Source: Torymus aiolomorphi
Taxonomy: Eukaryota > Arthropoda > Insecta > Hymenoptera > Torymidae
NCBI GenBank assembly: GCA_036365515.1
Contig: CM070876.1
Coordinates: 128,471,894-128,535,893, forward strand
Direction of reading: 5' to 3'
Length of the DNA stretch: 64,000 nucleotides
Below the pieces are notes generated by a model. The model did no database searches, had not been told where the DNA came from, and saw nothing but the letters and a program-made list of their open reading frames with translations. Position 1 is the first letter of the stretch; every line of letters starts with the position of its first letter. Below, one piece after another: positions 1 through 11,340 of the stretch. Position numbers and translations under genes: made by a program.

Positions 1-54
1 ACTTGTGTGTGTGTTACCTTTCCTTGGTGATCCACCAGGGCTTGCCACATAACT
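1..54 (+). repeat. End fragment of an errantivirus-type LTR
   Basis: By hand count these 54 bases match the reverse complement of one end of the LTRs at 4774-5107 and 11341-11674 at 52 of 54 positions, ending in CCACATAACT. The bases that follow are not the primer-binding sequence seen beside the complete element, so this is the outer end of a 3' LTR or a solo LTR in plus orientation. The rest lies outside the window. Confidence 0.85.
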
Positions 55-760
55 CCTGCGCAGCTGTATCTCTCTCCCCCTCTCTCTCTTTCTCTCTCAC
101 TCCCACCCGCCCTGAACCACAGATATCTTACCTCCTCGAGTGCCCGCTCCATCTCAGCGGAGCTTCCCTGCGACCGGCCTTTTAAACCCACTGAGACCTG
201 TGCATGCGCATCTCTCTCTTTCTCTCTCTCCCTTCCATTCGCCCCGACCCAGAGGCATCTTACCTCATGGAGCGCTCAGCTCCATCTGAGCCGAGCTCCT
301 CTTCGGCCGGCCTTTTACACCCACCGCGACCTAGCTACTATGCGCCTGCGCATCTGTATCTCTCGCTCTCTCCCGCCTATCTCTCTCCCTCCCTCCCTCT
401 TTCCATCCCCCTCTCCCGCTGGCTCTCTCTCGCTTTCTCTCTTTCTCTCTTTCTCCCACTCGCCCTGACTCAGAGGTATCTTACCTCCTCCAGCGCGCGG
501 CTCCATCTGAGTGGAGCTGCTCTGTGTTCGGCCTTTTATACCCACCGAGACCTGGCTGCCATGCGCCTGCGAATATATATCTCCCTCCCTCCCTGCCTTC
601 CCCACTATGTCTCTCTTTCTCTCTCTCCCTCTCCTTCACTCTCTATCACTCTCCCTCCCATGCGCCCTGACTCAGAGGCATCATATCTCCTCTACGGCCG
701 GCCTTTGATACGCACCAAGATCTGGCTACCATGCGCCTGCGCATCTCTCTCTCTCTAATT
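55..760. repeat. CT-rich tandem repeat, about four irregular units
   Basis: A GC-rich landmark (GGCCTTTTAnACCCACYGAGACCT, then ATGCGCCTGCGCAT) recurs near 176, 309, 530 and 700. Each copy is preceded by a conserved block around CAGAGGCATCTTACCTC and separated from the next by CT runs of varying length. Unit spacing is 133, 221 and 170 bp. Open frames here follow the CT composition and are not supported as genes. Confidence 0.75.
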
Positions 761-769
761 GTAATCTTT

Positions 770-1176
770 ACTTAATTCTATAATCCAATGTATTAATTTC
801 AAATATTATAATTAGCGTTTGTCCCTATACCTAGCGAGATAGTACTTCTCTCTTTTTCACTTCTTCATTGTATCTAATTTTACGTTCTAATATTTCTGTG
901 TACACCTTTTCACATACGATTTTATATTTTATATTTTATATTTTATATTTACGATCGCCTTGCGCCTATTTTGTTCTGTGTGCACTCGCGCACCTTTAAT
1001 GCATATATATATTTCTTTTGTATTTTGTTTATAATATTATTTATAATATTTTTTTATTATATGTATTTCACTATGTATTATTATGTTGTGCCATGTGGGG
1101 TTCTACCCTTTAGGCCTAATAAAGAATTATCTATCTGTCTATCTATCTCTCTCTCTCTCTCTATCTCTCTCTCTTT
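770..1176 (+). mobile_element. Probable 3' end of a non-LTR retrotransposon
   Basis: This AT-rich noncoding stretch ends in GCCATGTGGGG, an AATAAA at 1118-1123, and a (TCTA)n/(TC)n tail. The non-LTR element further right ends the same way (GCCGTGTGGGC, AATAAA at 18763, then (TC)n). The shared order suggests two 3' ends of one family, this one truncated to its 3' UTR. No coding part is visible. Confidence 0.5.
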
Positions 1177-1416
1177 GCTTCTAGCGTTACAAAATTTTGT
1201 GTGATGCCAAATTTTGCGTGATACGTTACATGTCTATTTATATAGTGGATGGTTTTCATGTAAAATATTGCAGAAAAGTCTAAAAGTTTCGTACAGTATA
1301 TTACATAGTCTTTTACACGTAGAATCCCTAGTATACAGTAAACAATCAAACAGACGAAAGTCCTTATATCTCTTTATTGTGTTTTGGAGTATTTTTACTG
1401 TTTTCAAGAGTCAAAA

Positions 1417-1976
1417 ATGCATGCTGTTAGTAGGCGTTGGCGTCCAGAAAAAGGACTACCGACCAAGAGAAAGGCTCAGCTGAGTTTAAAAAGAGAAAAG
1501 TCCAGAAGAAAAGTGGAGGACTCCAACCTGCTAAGTAAAGAACAGTCCATGGAACAGCCACCTGTTGATTTCAGCACAGGAAAATTTCTTCTTGTGCATG
1601 ATTCAGTGTGGTCAAAACATTTCCAAAACATTAAGTGCAGTGAGTGTGGAGAGCAAAAGCTTTGTGCAGAATTTTCCGATGCGATTGGGCTCTCTTAAAA
1701 AATAACATTAAAGTGTATGTCTTGTGGTTGGGTGGCTGGAGAGAGTCATTCAAGCCCTCGTACAAAAATGAAGCCCCGGTCTCCTCATTTAGTGAATCAA
1801 AGAATTGTGAATAGTGTTAATTCTGTTGGTTTAGGTTTTGCTGCTCTAGAGTGACTTTGTGCTATCATGAACATGAATCGCTTGTCCAAGAATGCGTTCC
1901 AATTACAGTTGAGAGCACAACATAAAGAAAACAGTGTCCTCAAGGATATTGTATTTAGAACTGCTTATCAGTAAGT
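1417..1976 (+). pseudogene. Mutator-like (MULE) transposase, N-terminal fragment
   Basis: One frame runs from the ATG at 1417 through a lysine-rich N-terminus (RRWRPEKGLPTKRKA) to a C-x2-C pair (KCSECGEQ). After an in-frame stop near 1697, the same frame gives a second pair (LKCMSCGW), then a stretch ending near LCAIMNMNRLSKNAFQ. The order of Cys pairs, a G-x-G segment and a short IMNM motif resembles the N-terminal part of animal Mutator-like transposases. The catalytic domain is absent: similarity stops where the minus-strand Gypsy fragment begins. Two in-frame stops show it is dead. The family call is by eye and moderately sure. Confidence 0.5.
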
Positions 1977-1984
1977 TTAAGTAT

Positions 1985-3590
1985 CTCGATGCACAAAGGG
2001 TTTCAAATCTGAAATGGGAAACTTCGAAATGCGGTGACTCTCTACGTCATTCAACTCATCTACAACCAATGACTACTTTTTGCACTATGCATGGCCCAAT
2101 AAATTTCGGTGCCAACTTAGCAGCGAAATTTTGGGCCGCTACCGACAAAACATGATTTCTACGTACTACTAAATCACCAACTTCAAATGAGATATAACGA
2201 CGATTTTTGTTATAATGTTTCGCTTGCTTTTCATTAGCAATCTGTAACTGTCTCTGAATCAGATTCTGTATAGTGAGAAGGCGTTTTAGTCGATCCGCCC
2301 ACACTTTCGAATCACCTATTTAGACACGACCATCATTCTTCTGATGTTGGCGCAGGTTCGGAATGGTACGGGGATTTCTACCCAAATTTAAAAAGGCAGG
2401 AGTTAGCCGCATCGAGGAGTGCACCGTGTCGTTAAGGGCATAGACGAATTCGTGAAGATGGATATCTCAATTACGGTGATCCTCCTTCACGAACATTCAG
2501 ATCATTATTTTTAATGCACGATTTACTCTTTCAGTGGGGTTAGCTTGGGCATGATACGGAGCGATGGTGGTCGGTTTAATCTCACTCACTCAAATTCTCT
2601 CTCGGCATGTAGCTTGCCACGAGACAATATGGGCTCTATACGGCAGCTTCTCACGCGGCATCTTCTTACTGTCTCTTGATCACACCTGCACTCTCACCAA
2701 GGCACTCATTCCTAGAAGCATCAATGACTGACTGAGCACAGCTCCTAGTTGGCAATTGCTCGCATCAGTTTGGAGGGAAAATGGTAAGTTTGGATCAGGT
2801 AGCGCCAATACAGGTACTTGCGTAAGCAGAAGGCGTAAAGTGTCGAAGGAACTTTTTTTTAAGCAGGTAGTTTAAGGGGACTTTCAATTAAGCATGGTTT
2901 TGGATGAATCTAGCGTACCACGTTACCATCCCTAAAAAGACTGCTTAATTGCCTTAGATTTTTTGGGGCTGGAAAATTCAAAATTGGCGCTACTTTATCC
3001 ATATCTGTCTTCAATTCATCTTTATGTACAATGAAGCCCAAATATCGAATTTCGGAACAATATAAACTACCGCTGACTTAATGAACCTGTAAGCCTACTT
3101 CGTCTAGTTTCGACAGAACCTTTTTCAACAACTCTAGGTGTTTTTCAAACGTATTAGTGACGATAATAATATCATCCATGTATACAAAGACTTGCGGTTG
3201 CCATTCTGAACCGAAGATATTGTCCATTCCTCTTTGAAAGCAGGCTGGTGCATTTGTTAGTCCATAAGGGAGGCGAGTGAAATGAAAAAAGCCTTTGCCT
3301 GAGAATGCGAATGCTGTAATCTCCATACTAGCTTTCTCTAAGGGAATTTCATGATATGCTTGTTTTAAATTAATTTTTGATCAGTATCTCGCGATCCCGA
3401 GGTTATCTAAAAGGGTATCCATATTGGGTAGAGGGTATGCATCTTTCTTTGTTATTTTGATAAGTGAACGATAATCAATGCAAAATAGAATGGTTCCATC
3501 TCCTACACCCGCGGCACCGCGTTCTAGGGCAACATTGGCCTGAGGCTTTTTGGGAATTTCCCGCGCAAGCCGTCCCGTTACAAGCATTAT
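1985..3590 (-). pseudogene. Decayed Gypsy pol fragment (RT, RNase H remnant, integrase end)
   Basis: Reading right to left, 3587-3078 encodes a reverse transcriptase core in one frame with a single in-frame TGA near 3370. It contains FCIDYRSL, PLPNMDTLLDNLG, RLPYGLTNAPACFQRG and the catalytic VYMDDIIIV. The thumb and start of RNase H follow in broken frames (PILNFPAPKNLRQL near 2950; LPFSLQTDAS near 2780). Most of the integrase is missing. Its C-terminal part reappears at 2570-2330 (YHAQANPTERVNRALK) and 2304-1985 (FEVGDLVVRRNHVL). The integrase tail closely resembles copies A and B on the plus strand, so this is the same Gypsy lineage. No LTRs were found beside it. Confidence 0.85.
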
Positions 3591-4769
3591 AAATAATAAG
3601 CTATTAGTAATTCAATATTTTATATTCAGTTGTTCAAAGCTTTTTTATATAACAGAAATATGTAATAATATCATTTTTGTATGTATCCCATATACAGAAA
3701 ATGAGTAAAACCAAAACTGGAATATAGAAGATCCGCTTTTCATTATTACAATATTGTAACATTGAATATTAAACATATTTATTACTTTTGTATAGGAAAA
3801 CTATTTTTAGTAGTTATTATTATACTATAAATAATGTTGAACGAAGGACGATGGATATACAAGTAACATGAGTAAAAGTATTTGACACGCGTAGTAGTTT
3901 TTAACATCGAATATGATATATGTCATAACTTCATTTCAATTGCAATACTTTCTCAGATGGAATTCGATTGCATAGTAGATACTTGGTAGAAAGAGAAACA
4001 GACTAACCTATAAAATTTTGTGAAATGACATTAGCTGTAATATGACTATAATCATATTAGATGTGCCAAAAATGACCAAAAAATGTGTTTTTTGACTTGC
4101 TTCACTCTTTAAAAAGTACATAGCATTTTTTATGACCTTCAACCATCAAAAACAACATTTTTTCTTAACGATAATAGATTAAAAATACTTTTTGGTCTTT
4201 ACTACAAAAAATAGGTTTTGTCAAGTTCGCCTTTTACATAAAGTGAAGGATTGCTATTCAACTATCAAAGACAAAAATTTGTTTGATCAATTTGTAAACA
4301 TTCTACGTAATTCTACTCACAATTTACGTACTTTTTCCGACTTAATGTGCTATACAAGAAGTTTCAAGTTTTTGAGATAAAAAATCATGAAAATTGAAGA
4401 TTTATGAAAAAAATCAAAATTTAAAAATTTTCAATTGGTTCTAACTTAAGAACGATTGCATATTTTGCACTAAAATTTTATATTTGTGTTTTGGGGCTAA
4501 TTTGTAACGAGTAAACAAATACTGAGCAATTTTTTAATTTTGGCCTTCAACAGTTGATGTGAAGTTACCATAAACATGGTACGTTTGTATATGTATGTTT
4601 ATGGAGACCGACATGTATTATTCCTATGGCACCAACTTTGTTTTACACACTAGTTTTATGGAGCCCGGGCTCCATAAGACTAAAGAAATAACCTTATTGG
4701 TGGATCCAACGGAAAGGGCTCCATAAACCTACCTAAGTCTTCCTATACACATACACACACACACACACG
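3591..4769. other. Noncoding AT-rich stretch ending in a host repeat
   Basis: No convincing gene is present. Near 4665-4676 lies the palindrome GGAGCCCGGGCTCC inside TTATGGAGCCCGGGCTCCAT; related TTATGGAGCCCG sequence lies at 11725-11765, on the far side of the errantivirus-like element. The stretch ends in a (CA)n run that turns into CGCGCG, the insertion site of that element. Confidence 0.6.
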
Positions 4770-4773
4770 CGCG

Positions 4774-5107
4774 AGTTATGTGGCAAGCCCCGGTGGATCA
4801 CCAAGGAAAGGTAACACACACACAGGTAACACTCGCCAAAGTAAGTAATCGAACAAAGGGTGTTGATTAGAATAATGATTTGTTAAAACGTCGTTACAGG
4901 TTGGATGCCCGACAGAGACTGGTGATTGTCGATGCGAAGTGCAGTAAGAGAGTATAAAAAGAGTATATGTATAAAGTATATATGAAAAGTATATATTGCA
5001 TCTTCCTTGTCCTCTGGCTTCTCTTTGTCCATGCAGATTCCATTCGGGGCGATAAGGAGGCTGGCTGGCCGATGCGTCTAAGTACCGATGTGGTGACTCA
5101 TATAACT
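4774..5107 (-). repeat. 3' LTR of the errantivirus-like element
   Basis: This 334-bp direct repeat matches 11341-11674. On the minus strand it begins AGTTATATGAG and ends CCACATAACT. Its first bases carry the stop codon of env. The sequence just upstream (minus strand TGGCCATGGAGG) is the likely short polypurine tract. Confidence 0.93.
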
Positions 5108-6602
5108 CCTCCATGGCCAAGTTCAATGACGTCCTCGACTTTGATATCCTTATCTTTGGACTTTTTGGTAAGTTGCGGCCGTTGTTTCTTGACTTTTATT
5201 TTGTATATTAAGTAAATCGATGTAATCGTTATGAACAGCAATACTAATATAATTGAACTTGTAGACAGGACAAATTCGGTTCTAATTTGATTAGAAACTG
5301 GCATATTTAGTGTAGGTGATGTCAAAGTTTTTAGAGGTTCGAAATTCAACTGGTGGTCTTTGATAACTAAAGGTGAAATAAGGCTGGATTGTTCCATTTC
5401 ACCAAGATTTTCGTCAAGTCGGTATCCCTGACTTGTACATCATTTCCTTGTATTTCATATGTTCCTCGGATCATCAATTGGTCATTATCATGTTTAACCT
5501 TGATCGGATAATTACTCGATACTAGCGTTAAATTTTCAGATAATTTGTATGTCAGTATTAAAGGTGGACTAATTGAAATAATAATCGGTTTGACTCTTTC
5601 CGTTATAATTTGTTGACATAAAAAATTCTTTTCATACATCTGTTGGCACTTATTAGCAAATAATTTTATAGATGTCCCGGTCAAACTCCATGGCGTGGTG
5701 ATAACTTCTGTCTGATTGTTATAATTGATTATAGCAAGTCTTTGATGGAGTGAAAATTCGATAGGATTAAGGATAGGGATTTTGATGGTGTATACAATAA
5801 GATTTTGTGTGAATGTAATTGATCCCTGAGCAAAGCGAAAATCTAGCAAATTATGGTAGTGTAATATTAACTCTTTCTGAGAGTAGATTGCCAATAAATG
5901 TACACGTATATCCGATATTTGGTCATATGTTAACAATTCTAAGTCGAATATTTGTTCATTGAAAATAAATGATCTTTTAATTTTATTAAGTAATCCGAGA
6001 AAATATTGCTCCTGGGGTATGAGAGTCATGATCGCTTCAAATAGATTTGATTGCAGAGTTTGGTCATTTACAGTTTTCCACATGTCTTTAAAATTTTTAT
6101 TAATTATATTCGTGTTGTTATTTATTTGTTTACTTATCGTATTTATTATGCTTATTGACTTATTTAAAGTAAATATATTTTCCTGTTGTTGATTTTGTAG
6201 AGAATTTAAGTAGATATTTATCTTTTCTAAATCGTTTGCATCTGGGTTCCCAAAAATGTATTTTATTGCTGTGCCTAATCCGTTTATTAACCCTCTTTTC
6301 GTTCTCATGTTTGATGGCATTATTATCTGTAGATTCTGGTGTATTTCATTACATAGAATTTCGGCTTGCTTTCATAAACTCGATTCTCTTAATTCGCCTT
6401 GGTTAGATAATATTGTATAGCTAGCTGTTATATGTTTAAAAGTTTTCAAAAGCGTAGTAACATCGATGTTGAAATGTAGGTAATGATAACTTCCAACTAC
6501 TCTTCCAGTTCCTTGTTGTTAATCGTAATGCATCTTATTTTGGTTGATTTCGCTACTCTCCGCGAGCAGAGCTATGAGCATCAAGATTAGTGCCGTCTTC
6601 AT
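5098..6602 (-). pseudogene. env: Envelope fusion protein (F-type) of the errantivirus-like element, disrupted
   Basis: The product would be a membrane glycoprotein of the insect errantivirus / baculovirus F type. The frame opens at an ATG at 6602, 50 bp inside the 3' end of pol, and begins with a signal peptide ([14 protein letters not shown]). The same frame reaches a furin-like site RTKR followed by a glycine-rich hydrophobic stretch typical of a fusion peptide (about residues 100-118). It then continues through a long ectodomain to about 5370. A change of frame near 5390 leads to the C-terminal part, which has one membrane segment (IILVLLFITITSIYLIY), a basic stop-transfer run and a cytoplasmic tail ending inside the 3' LTR. 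In-frame stops lie at 6521-6519 (TAA) and 6374-6372 (TGA), so no full protein can be made. In relatives env is expressed from a spliced RNA. Confidence 0.88.
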
Positions 6603-9600
6603 TGTCCTGTAAAGAAGAAGTTTTTCTTATTCTTTTGGCACTTCTTAAATTATATCGGCGTTCTTGACCATGTATATAGCAACCTAACGAGGGGCCTTGT
6701 TGTGTCTCTACAAGTAATTTTTGATATCGTGGTGCGGTTTTGTCGCGTTGTTGTTGATGTGTTTTCATGTAAATTTCTTTATTTTCTAACGATTTGTCAG
6801 GACTATTAGGTAACTTTTGTTGCTCTTTTTGGTTTCTATATAGCGTGTCATAAAAAGGTAAAATTTCATTTTTTCTGATTTCATTATATCTTTCTATGGT
6901 ATCGGCATGGGGCTCGATAATGTGTTTCTGTAGTTCGTCATAAGATCCATATAACAGTGTAAAAGGCGTATAGTTAGTTGTAGAGTGTATACTCTGATTG
7001 TATATTAAGAGAGCGGTGATCATAAGATTTTTCACTGTTTCTTTTGGATTTTGATTGGATAAAATAGTTAATGTTTCCTTTAGGGTTGAATGCAGTCTTT
7101 CTATGGGTCCATTCGATGTATGCCTGTTTATCGTTGTCTGATAATATTGAATTTTATGTATGCGGCAAAACTCCTTAAATACTGTTGAGTTGAATTCACT
7201 TCCGTTCTCTGTCGTAATTTTATCCGGAAAGTTATGGTGTGAGGCAAAGTGTCTCAATTTGTTTATCATGGTCGTGGCATTTCCATCTGGTAGATAATAG
7301 GCTTGAGCATATTTTGAAAAAATATCTATAATTGTTAAAAATTTATCCTTGTTGAAATGAAATACGTCCATGTGTATATGTTCGAGCGGTCTTCTAGCTA
7401 TAATAGGGCCGTATGTTTCTGTTTCATATGGGTTTCTCTCATACTTATGCTCTAAGCATATCTCACATTGATTTATAAAATTTTGAATAAGTCGATTCAT
7501 ATTAAGTGTATAGAGTTTTCTCTTAAAGTGTAATAAGGTCTCTCGAATACCGTTATGATTTTGATTATGATATGACTCGAGTTCTTTTATGAAATTATTA
7601 TCAATCGTAGGTGTATACGTGGTTGTTTTGATTAGTTTTAATTTTTCATTGAAATGATCCTTCAATATTCTATACGTAATTCTTTCCAATTCTTCGGTCG
7701 TAAAGTACATACCATATTGCTTATCGGGATTAATATTTTCCTTGAAAAATTTAAGTAAATGTGTTTCTGCGTTTGATTTATTAATTTTCACCGTGTATTG
7801 TACTTTAAGTTTATCTTTGTTTACTTTTAAGTTGTAATCATTTCCTCCTTTTATGATAATGCTGTAATTAAAAGCGTGAACATTTTTGTCTGTTATAGGT
7901 AGTGAAAAAGTCGGATTTTCTTCAGCTGTGTGGATTGTTGCCATGTCGTCGTCAAATATTTCGTCCATTTCTTCAGGTGTGATAGGTGCATCGTCAGGTG
8001 TTTGAGGCACCATTGAGAGTGAGTCTTCTTCTATTGTTTTATTAGCATTAATTTCAATTCGACTCAGTGCGTCGGCGACATAATTTTCAGAACCCTTTTT
8101 GTATTTTATTATGAAATCATATTCTTCTAATCTTAGTCTCCATCTAATGAGTCTAGCGTTAGGCGTTTTTAAAGAATAGAGCCAGGTTAATGGCTTATGA
8201 TCTGTTTCAATCGTAAATTTCTTACCATAGATATATGGTCTAAATTGTCTACATGCTTCCACTATTGCCAGTAATTCTTTCTCTATCGCCGGATAGCTTT
8301 GTTCTGCTGAGCTTAATGTCCGTGAATAACACGAGATAAGATGTTGTTTTTGGGATAAAACTGCGCCTATTGCTAAATTTGAGGCGTCGGTTGTGATAGT
8401 AAATGGTTTGGTGAAGTCTGGGTAGACGAGCACTGGTGCGTTAGTGATCAATTCTTTGAGTTTCTCGAACGCTTCTTTATAGTCTTTATCTTCTGGATCT
8501 ATTTTTTCTTTTTTCTTGAGTGCTTTTGTCATTGGTTTCGCTATTTTTGCGTAGTTTTTTATGAACTTTCTGTAAAAGCCGGTTAGTCCTAAAAATATTC
8601 TAACTTCTTTTTCGGTTTTAGGTATCGGATAGAATTGCTTTGATCTTATCGGGATTTGGTTTGATTCCGTCTGCTGTTATTATATGGCCTAAAAATGGAA
8701 CTTCTTTACTTAGAAATCACTCTTATCTAATCGAATTTTTAAACCATATTGCTCTAGTTCTTCGAATATTAGCTTCAGATGTTGTAAATGTTCTTGGAGT
8801 GATTTCGAAAATATTACTATATCATCCATGTAAACGAAGCAGAATTTATGTAGATATTTCATTAAAATTCTATCCATCAGACGTTGAAAAGTAGCCGGAG
8901 CGTTTTTTAAATCAAAAGGCATTCTGACATATTCACAGTGTCCGTTTTCTACGGTAAACGCTGTCTTTTCAATTGAATCTTTGTTGACGGGTATTTGGTG
9001 GAAACCTTGTGCTAAATCTAATGTACTAAAATAAGAACATTTGCCCAGATTTTCTAGAATGTCGTCCATTCTAGGTAATGGATATTTGTCTTCGATGGTG
9101 TTGTCGTCTAATTTACGATAATCTATCACCATTCTCCATTTTTTTCTTCCACTTGCATCTTCTTTCTTCGGAACTATCCATACGGGGGATGAGTAGGGCG
9201 AGTTGCTTGGTTGAATAATTTCTTCGTCTAACAGTTTTCTGATTTGAGTTTGAATTTCTTCTTTTAGATGGTATGGGTATCTAAAATTCTTTACATAGAT
9301 AGGGTAATCGTCCTTTGTTCTTATATTGTGTGAAACCGCAGAAGTCGCTGATAATTTTTTATTTTCATTGTAGAAACAGTCTTTGTACTTATGGCATAGT
9401 GATGTAATTTTATATCTTTCTTCTTCGTTCATGTGATCAGTTCTTATCGGTAATTCTACTCCTTGATGATGATTCACTTTAACATTTTTATGATCATCCG
9501 GTATATTTTTAAAGTAATTTATTTCAAATTTAGATATGCTAAAAATTTGAGTTTTGTAATTGATACTCGCTTCCAAATTCTGCAAATCCTTATGTCCGAT

Positions 9601-9830
9601 TAAACAATCGTACGTATAGTGCCATCTTACTATTAAGAAAGTTATAGGTGTGTCATCACCGTATTCACGTAATATAGGAAAGGTAAGCGCATGTGTACCT
9701 TTCGTCGTTTTGTGCACCGATTTAATTTCGAATTCGTAAGGAAATATAAATTTTGGAAATAATTTATATGCAATTTCTGGATTGATAATGGATGATGAGG
9801 CTCCAGAATCGATGAGAATTTAGGAGGTGG
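6553..9830 (-). pseudogene. pol: Pol polyprotein of the errantivirus-like element, disrupted
   Basis: Domain order on the minus strand: retropepsin (IDSGASSS near 9810), reverse transcriptase (VIDYRKLDDN, STLDLAQGFHQIPV, catalytic FVYMDDIVIF near 8840), RNase H ([28 protein letters not shown]), and integrase with its HHCC zinc finger ([10 protein letters not shown] near 7470) and DDE core (HMDVF, then ENGSEF, then GPIERLHST). The second catalytic position reads E, not the usual D. RT through integrase stays in one overall frame except for a stop at about 8709 and two opposing shifts between about 8700 and 8640. Another one-base shift sits at the protease near 9823. The 659-codon RNase H-integrase part (8532-6553) is uninterrupted. 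Pol lies -1 relative to gag, and its end overlaps env. Confidence 0.92.
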
Positions 9831-9886
9831 ATTTGTCGTTATTATGTGTGGTAATTCGGGTGAATTGCTAATCGAATTTAAATTTA

Positions 9887-11070
9887 TCACGTCGGTTCTG
9901 TCGTATCGGGAGCTTGTTGAAAATTTTGGCAGTTATCACTCTCGTCGTTTTCTTGATTAAATTCTTCATGGTCTGGTACAGGTGAGTCATTTTGATAATT
10001 GATTGCTTCATCTTCTCCTTGTTCTTGTTGATGATGCAACTCTTCAGCGATAAAGTTTGCTGGTCCTGTGCTCTTAAAGAAGTTCGTTCTTGGTTTAAAG
10101 TTATTTTGTGCTGGTGAATTATTTGATCTATTTGTTGGATTAACGCCTTGTTTGTTAGTATTTCTTGTACTGACTGACATTGGTGTTGGTTGGTCATTTT
10201 GTTGTCTTGGCAGATTATTATTATTTTGACCAAAATTGTTATTACGATAATTTGTGGGGATAAACCCAGGTTGTGTTTGTGCAAATGCGGTGTCGGTTGC
10301 AAATAAAATGGATTTACATTTCTTGAAGTACTTGGTAAATTATTTGAAGGGTGAATAATTTTTGGATTACTATTAGTCGCAAATGGATTTGTACTTTTAG
10401 CATTGATTGTACCGAATACGTTGGGCTTAGGTTTGTTATCACGTTGTCGTGCGAAATTGAGGAAAGCACTTTGTTGTTCATGGTTGTCGTATTTACGGAA
10501 TTTTATTATACATGCCTCAACGCCGTCTAAATCAAAATTTAGCAAGAAAGAATGGTACGCCTCTTTAATACCATTTATAAAAGTACTTTTGGCTACGTTT
10601 TCATAAAATGTATTTTTAATACTTATAACATTAGCGTCTCGATTATTTAACTGTATGTGTTCCTTCAATTTATTTAGCCTGCTTTTGATTTCATCCGCGT
10701 ATTTTTCGTAAGACTGATTTATTAATTGATAACATACACTTAGTCTGTTAAATAGTAACTCCTCCGAACTTGGGTCACTAAATCTATTAACTAAGAGCGT
10801 TTTACATGCGGCATATGAAGCCGGGTTATTTGCCACTATTAGGTCTAGTGCTTCACCGCGAATCTTTGATTTGATTAATGCGAATAATGCCTCGTTTATT
10901 GCATTATCTGCAGTCGCCACATTTTCGACGAATTTGTCGCACGTTTGTATAAAGTGCGAAAGGAGTCTTGTACCACCTTCATATATGGGGATCGCGTCGC
11001 GCCATATCGTAAGTCGCAATTTAAATTGTTCTACCGTAAGATTTTGTTGATTATCTCCGTTATTTGCCAT
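9887..11070 (-). pseudogene. gag: Gag of the errantivirus-like element, frameshifted
   Basis: The structural precursor begins at the ATG at 11070 (MANNGDNQQNL). The first about 250 residues look like a capsid region (helical, e.g. ALFALIKSKIRGEALDLI and KSRLNKLKEHIQLNNRDANV). Near 10310 the frame changes. The original frame continues to 9868 as unlikely sequence, while the neighbouring frame gives an Asn/Gln/Asp/Glu-rich tail (QNDSPVPDHEEFNQEND) ending at 9887. No CCHC zinc knuckle is visible, as in many errantivirus Gag proteins. A 250-bp leader separates it from the primer-binding site. Confidence 0.82.
9920..9926 (-). promoter_or_regulatory. Candidate -1 frameshift heptamer A AAT TTT at the gag end
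   Basis: In the frame of the Gag tail the codons read CAA AAT TTT CAA, giving an in-phase X XXY YYZ heptamer (A AAT TTT). It sits 30 nt before the gag stop at 9889-9887. The -1 frame is open from here into the protease region. A downstream RNA structure is not obvious. Confidence 0.5.
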
Positions 11071-11322
11071 TTTGCTTTATCTTTGATTACGCTTCACGTA
11101 AAATCAATTGCACTTAAAAGAATAGGGTTGGGTAGGATATAGGAAATTTCAAAGACTTACAAGTTTGCCTTTAATGATTTCGGGTGAATCTCTGCTTGCA
11201 GGTGGACTCCAATCTTGACGTCGTAGGTTCCGTGATGATGGACGTTGAAACGCCAACTGCTTCCTCGCTGAAGATTTCCGTCACCAGGTTGAGGGAGAAT
11301 CTGAGTTTTTGCAGCTTCACGG

Positions 11323-11340
11323 TCCTGTCTCCGCAGCGCC
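11323..11340 (-). other. Primer-binding site of the errantivirus-like element
   Basis: Immediately inside the 5' LTR the minus strand reads GGCGCTGCGGAGACAGGA, with the last LTR base supplying the leading T (TGGCGC...). The position and TGG-type start fit a tRNA primer site. I could not assign the tRNA beyond the first six bases. Confidence 0.6.

Noticed and set aside
6553..8532. A free-standing gene for the 659-codon frame
   Set aside because: It is the RNase H-integrase part of pol, in the same frame as the upstream RT, and begins at an internal Met after local frameshifts.
9868..10250. The last part of the 400-codon frame of the errantivirus-like gag as true Gag
   Set aside because: After about 10310 the neighbouring frame has the acidic, Asn/Gln-rich tail expected of Gag and leads to the gag stop and slip site, while the long frame turns into unlikely sequence.
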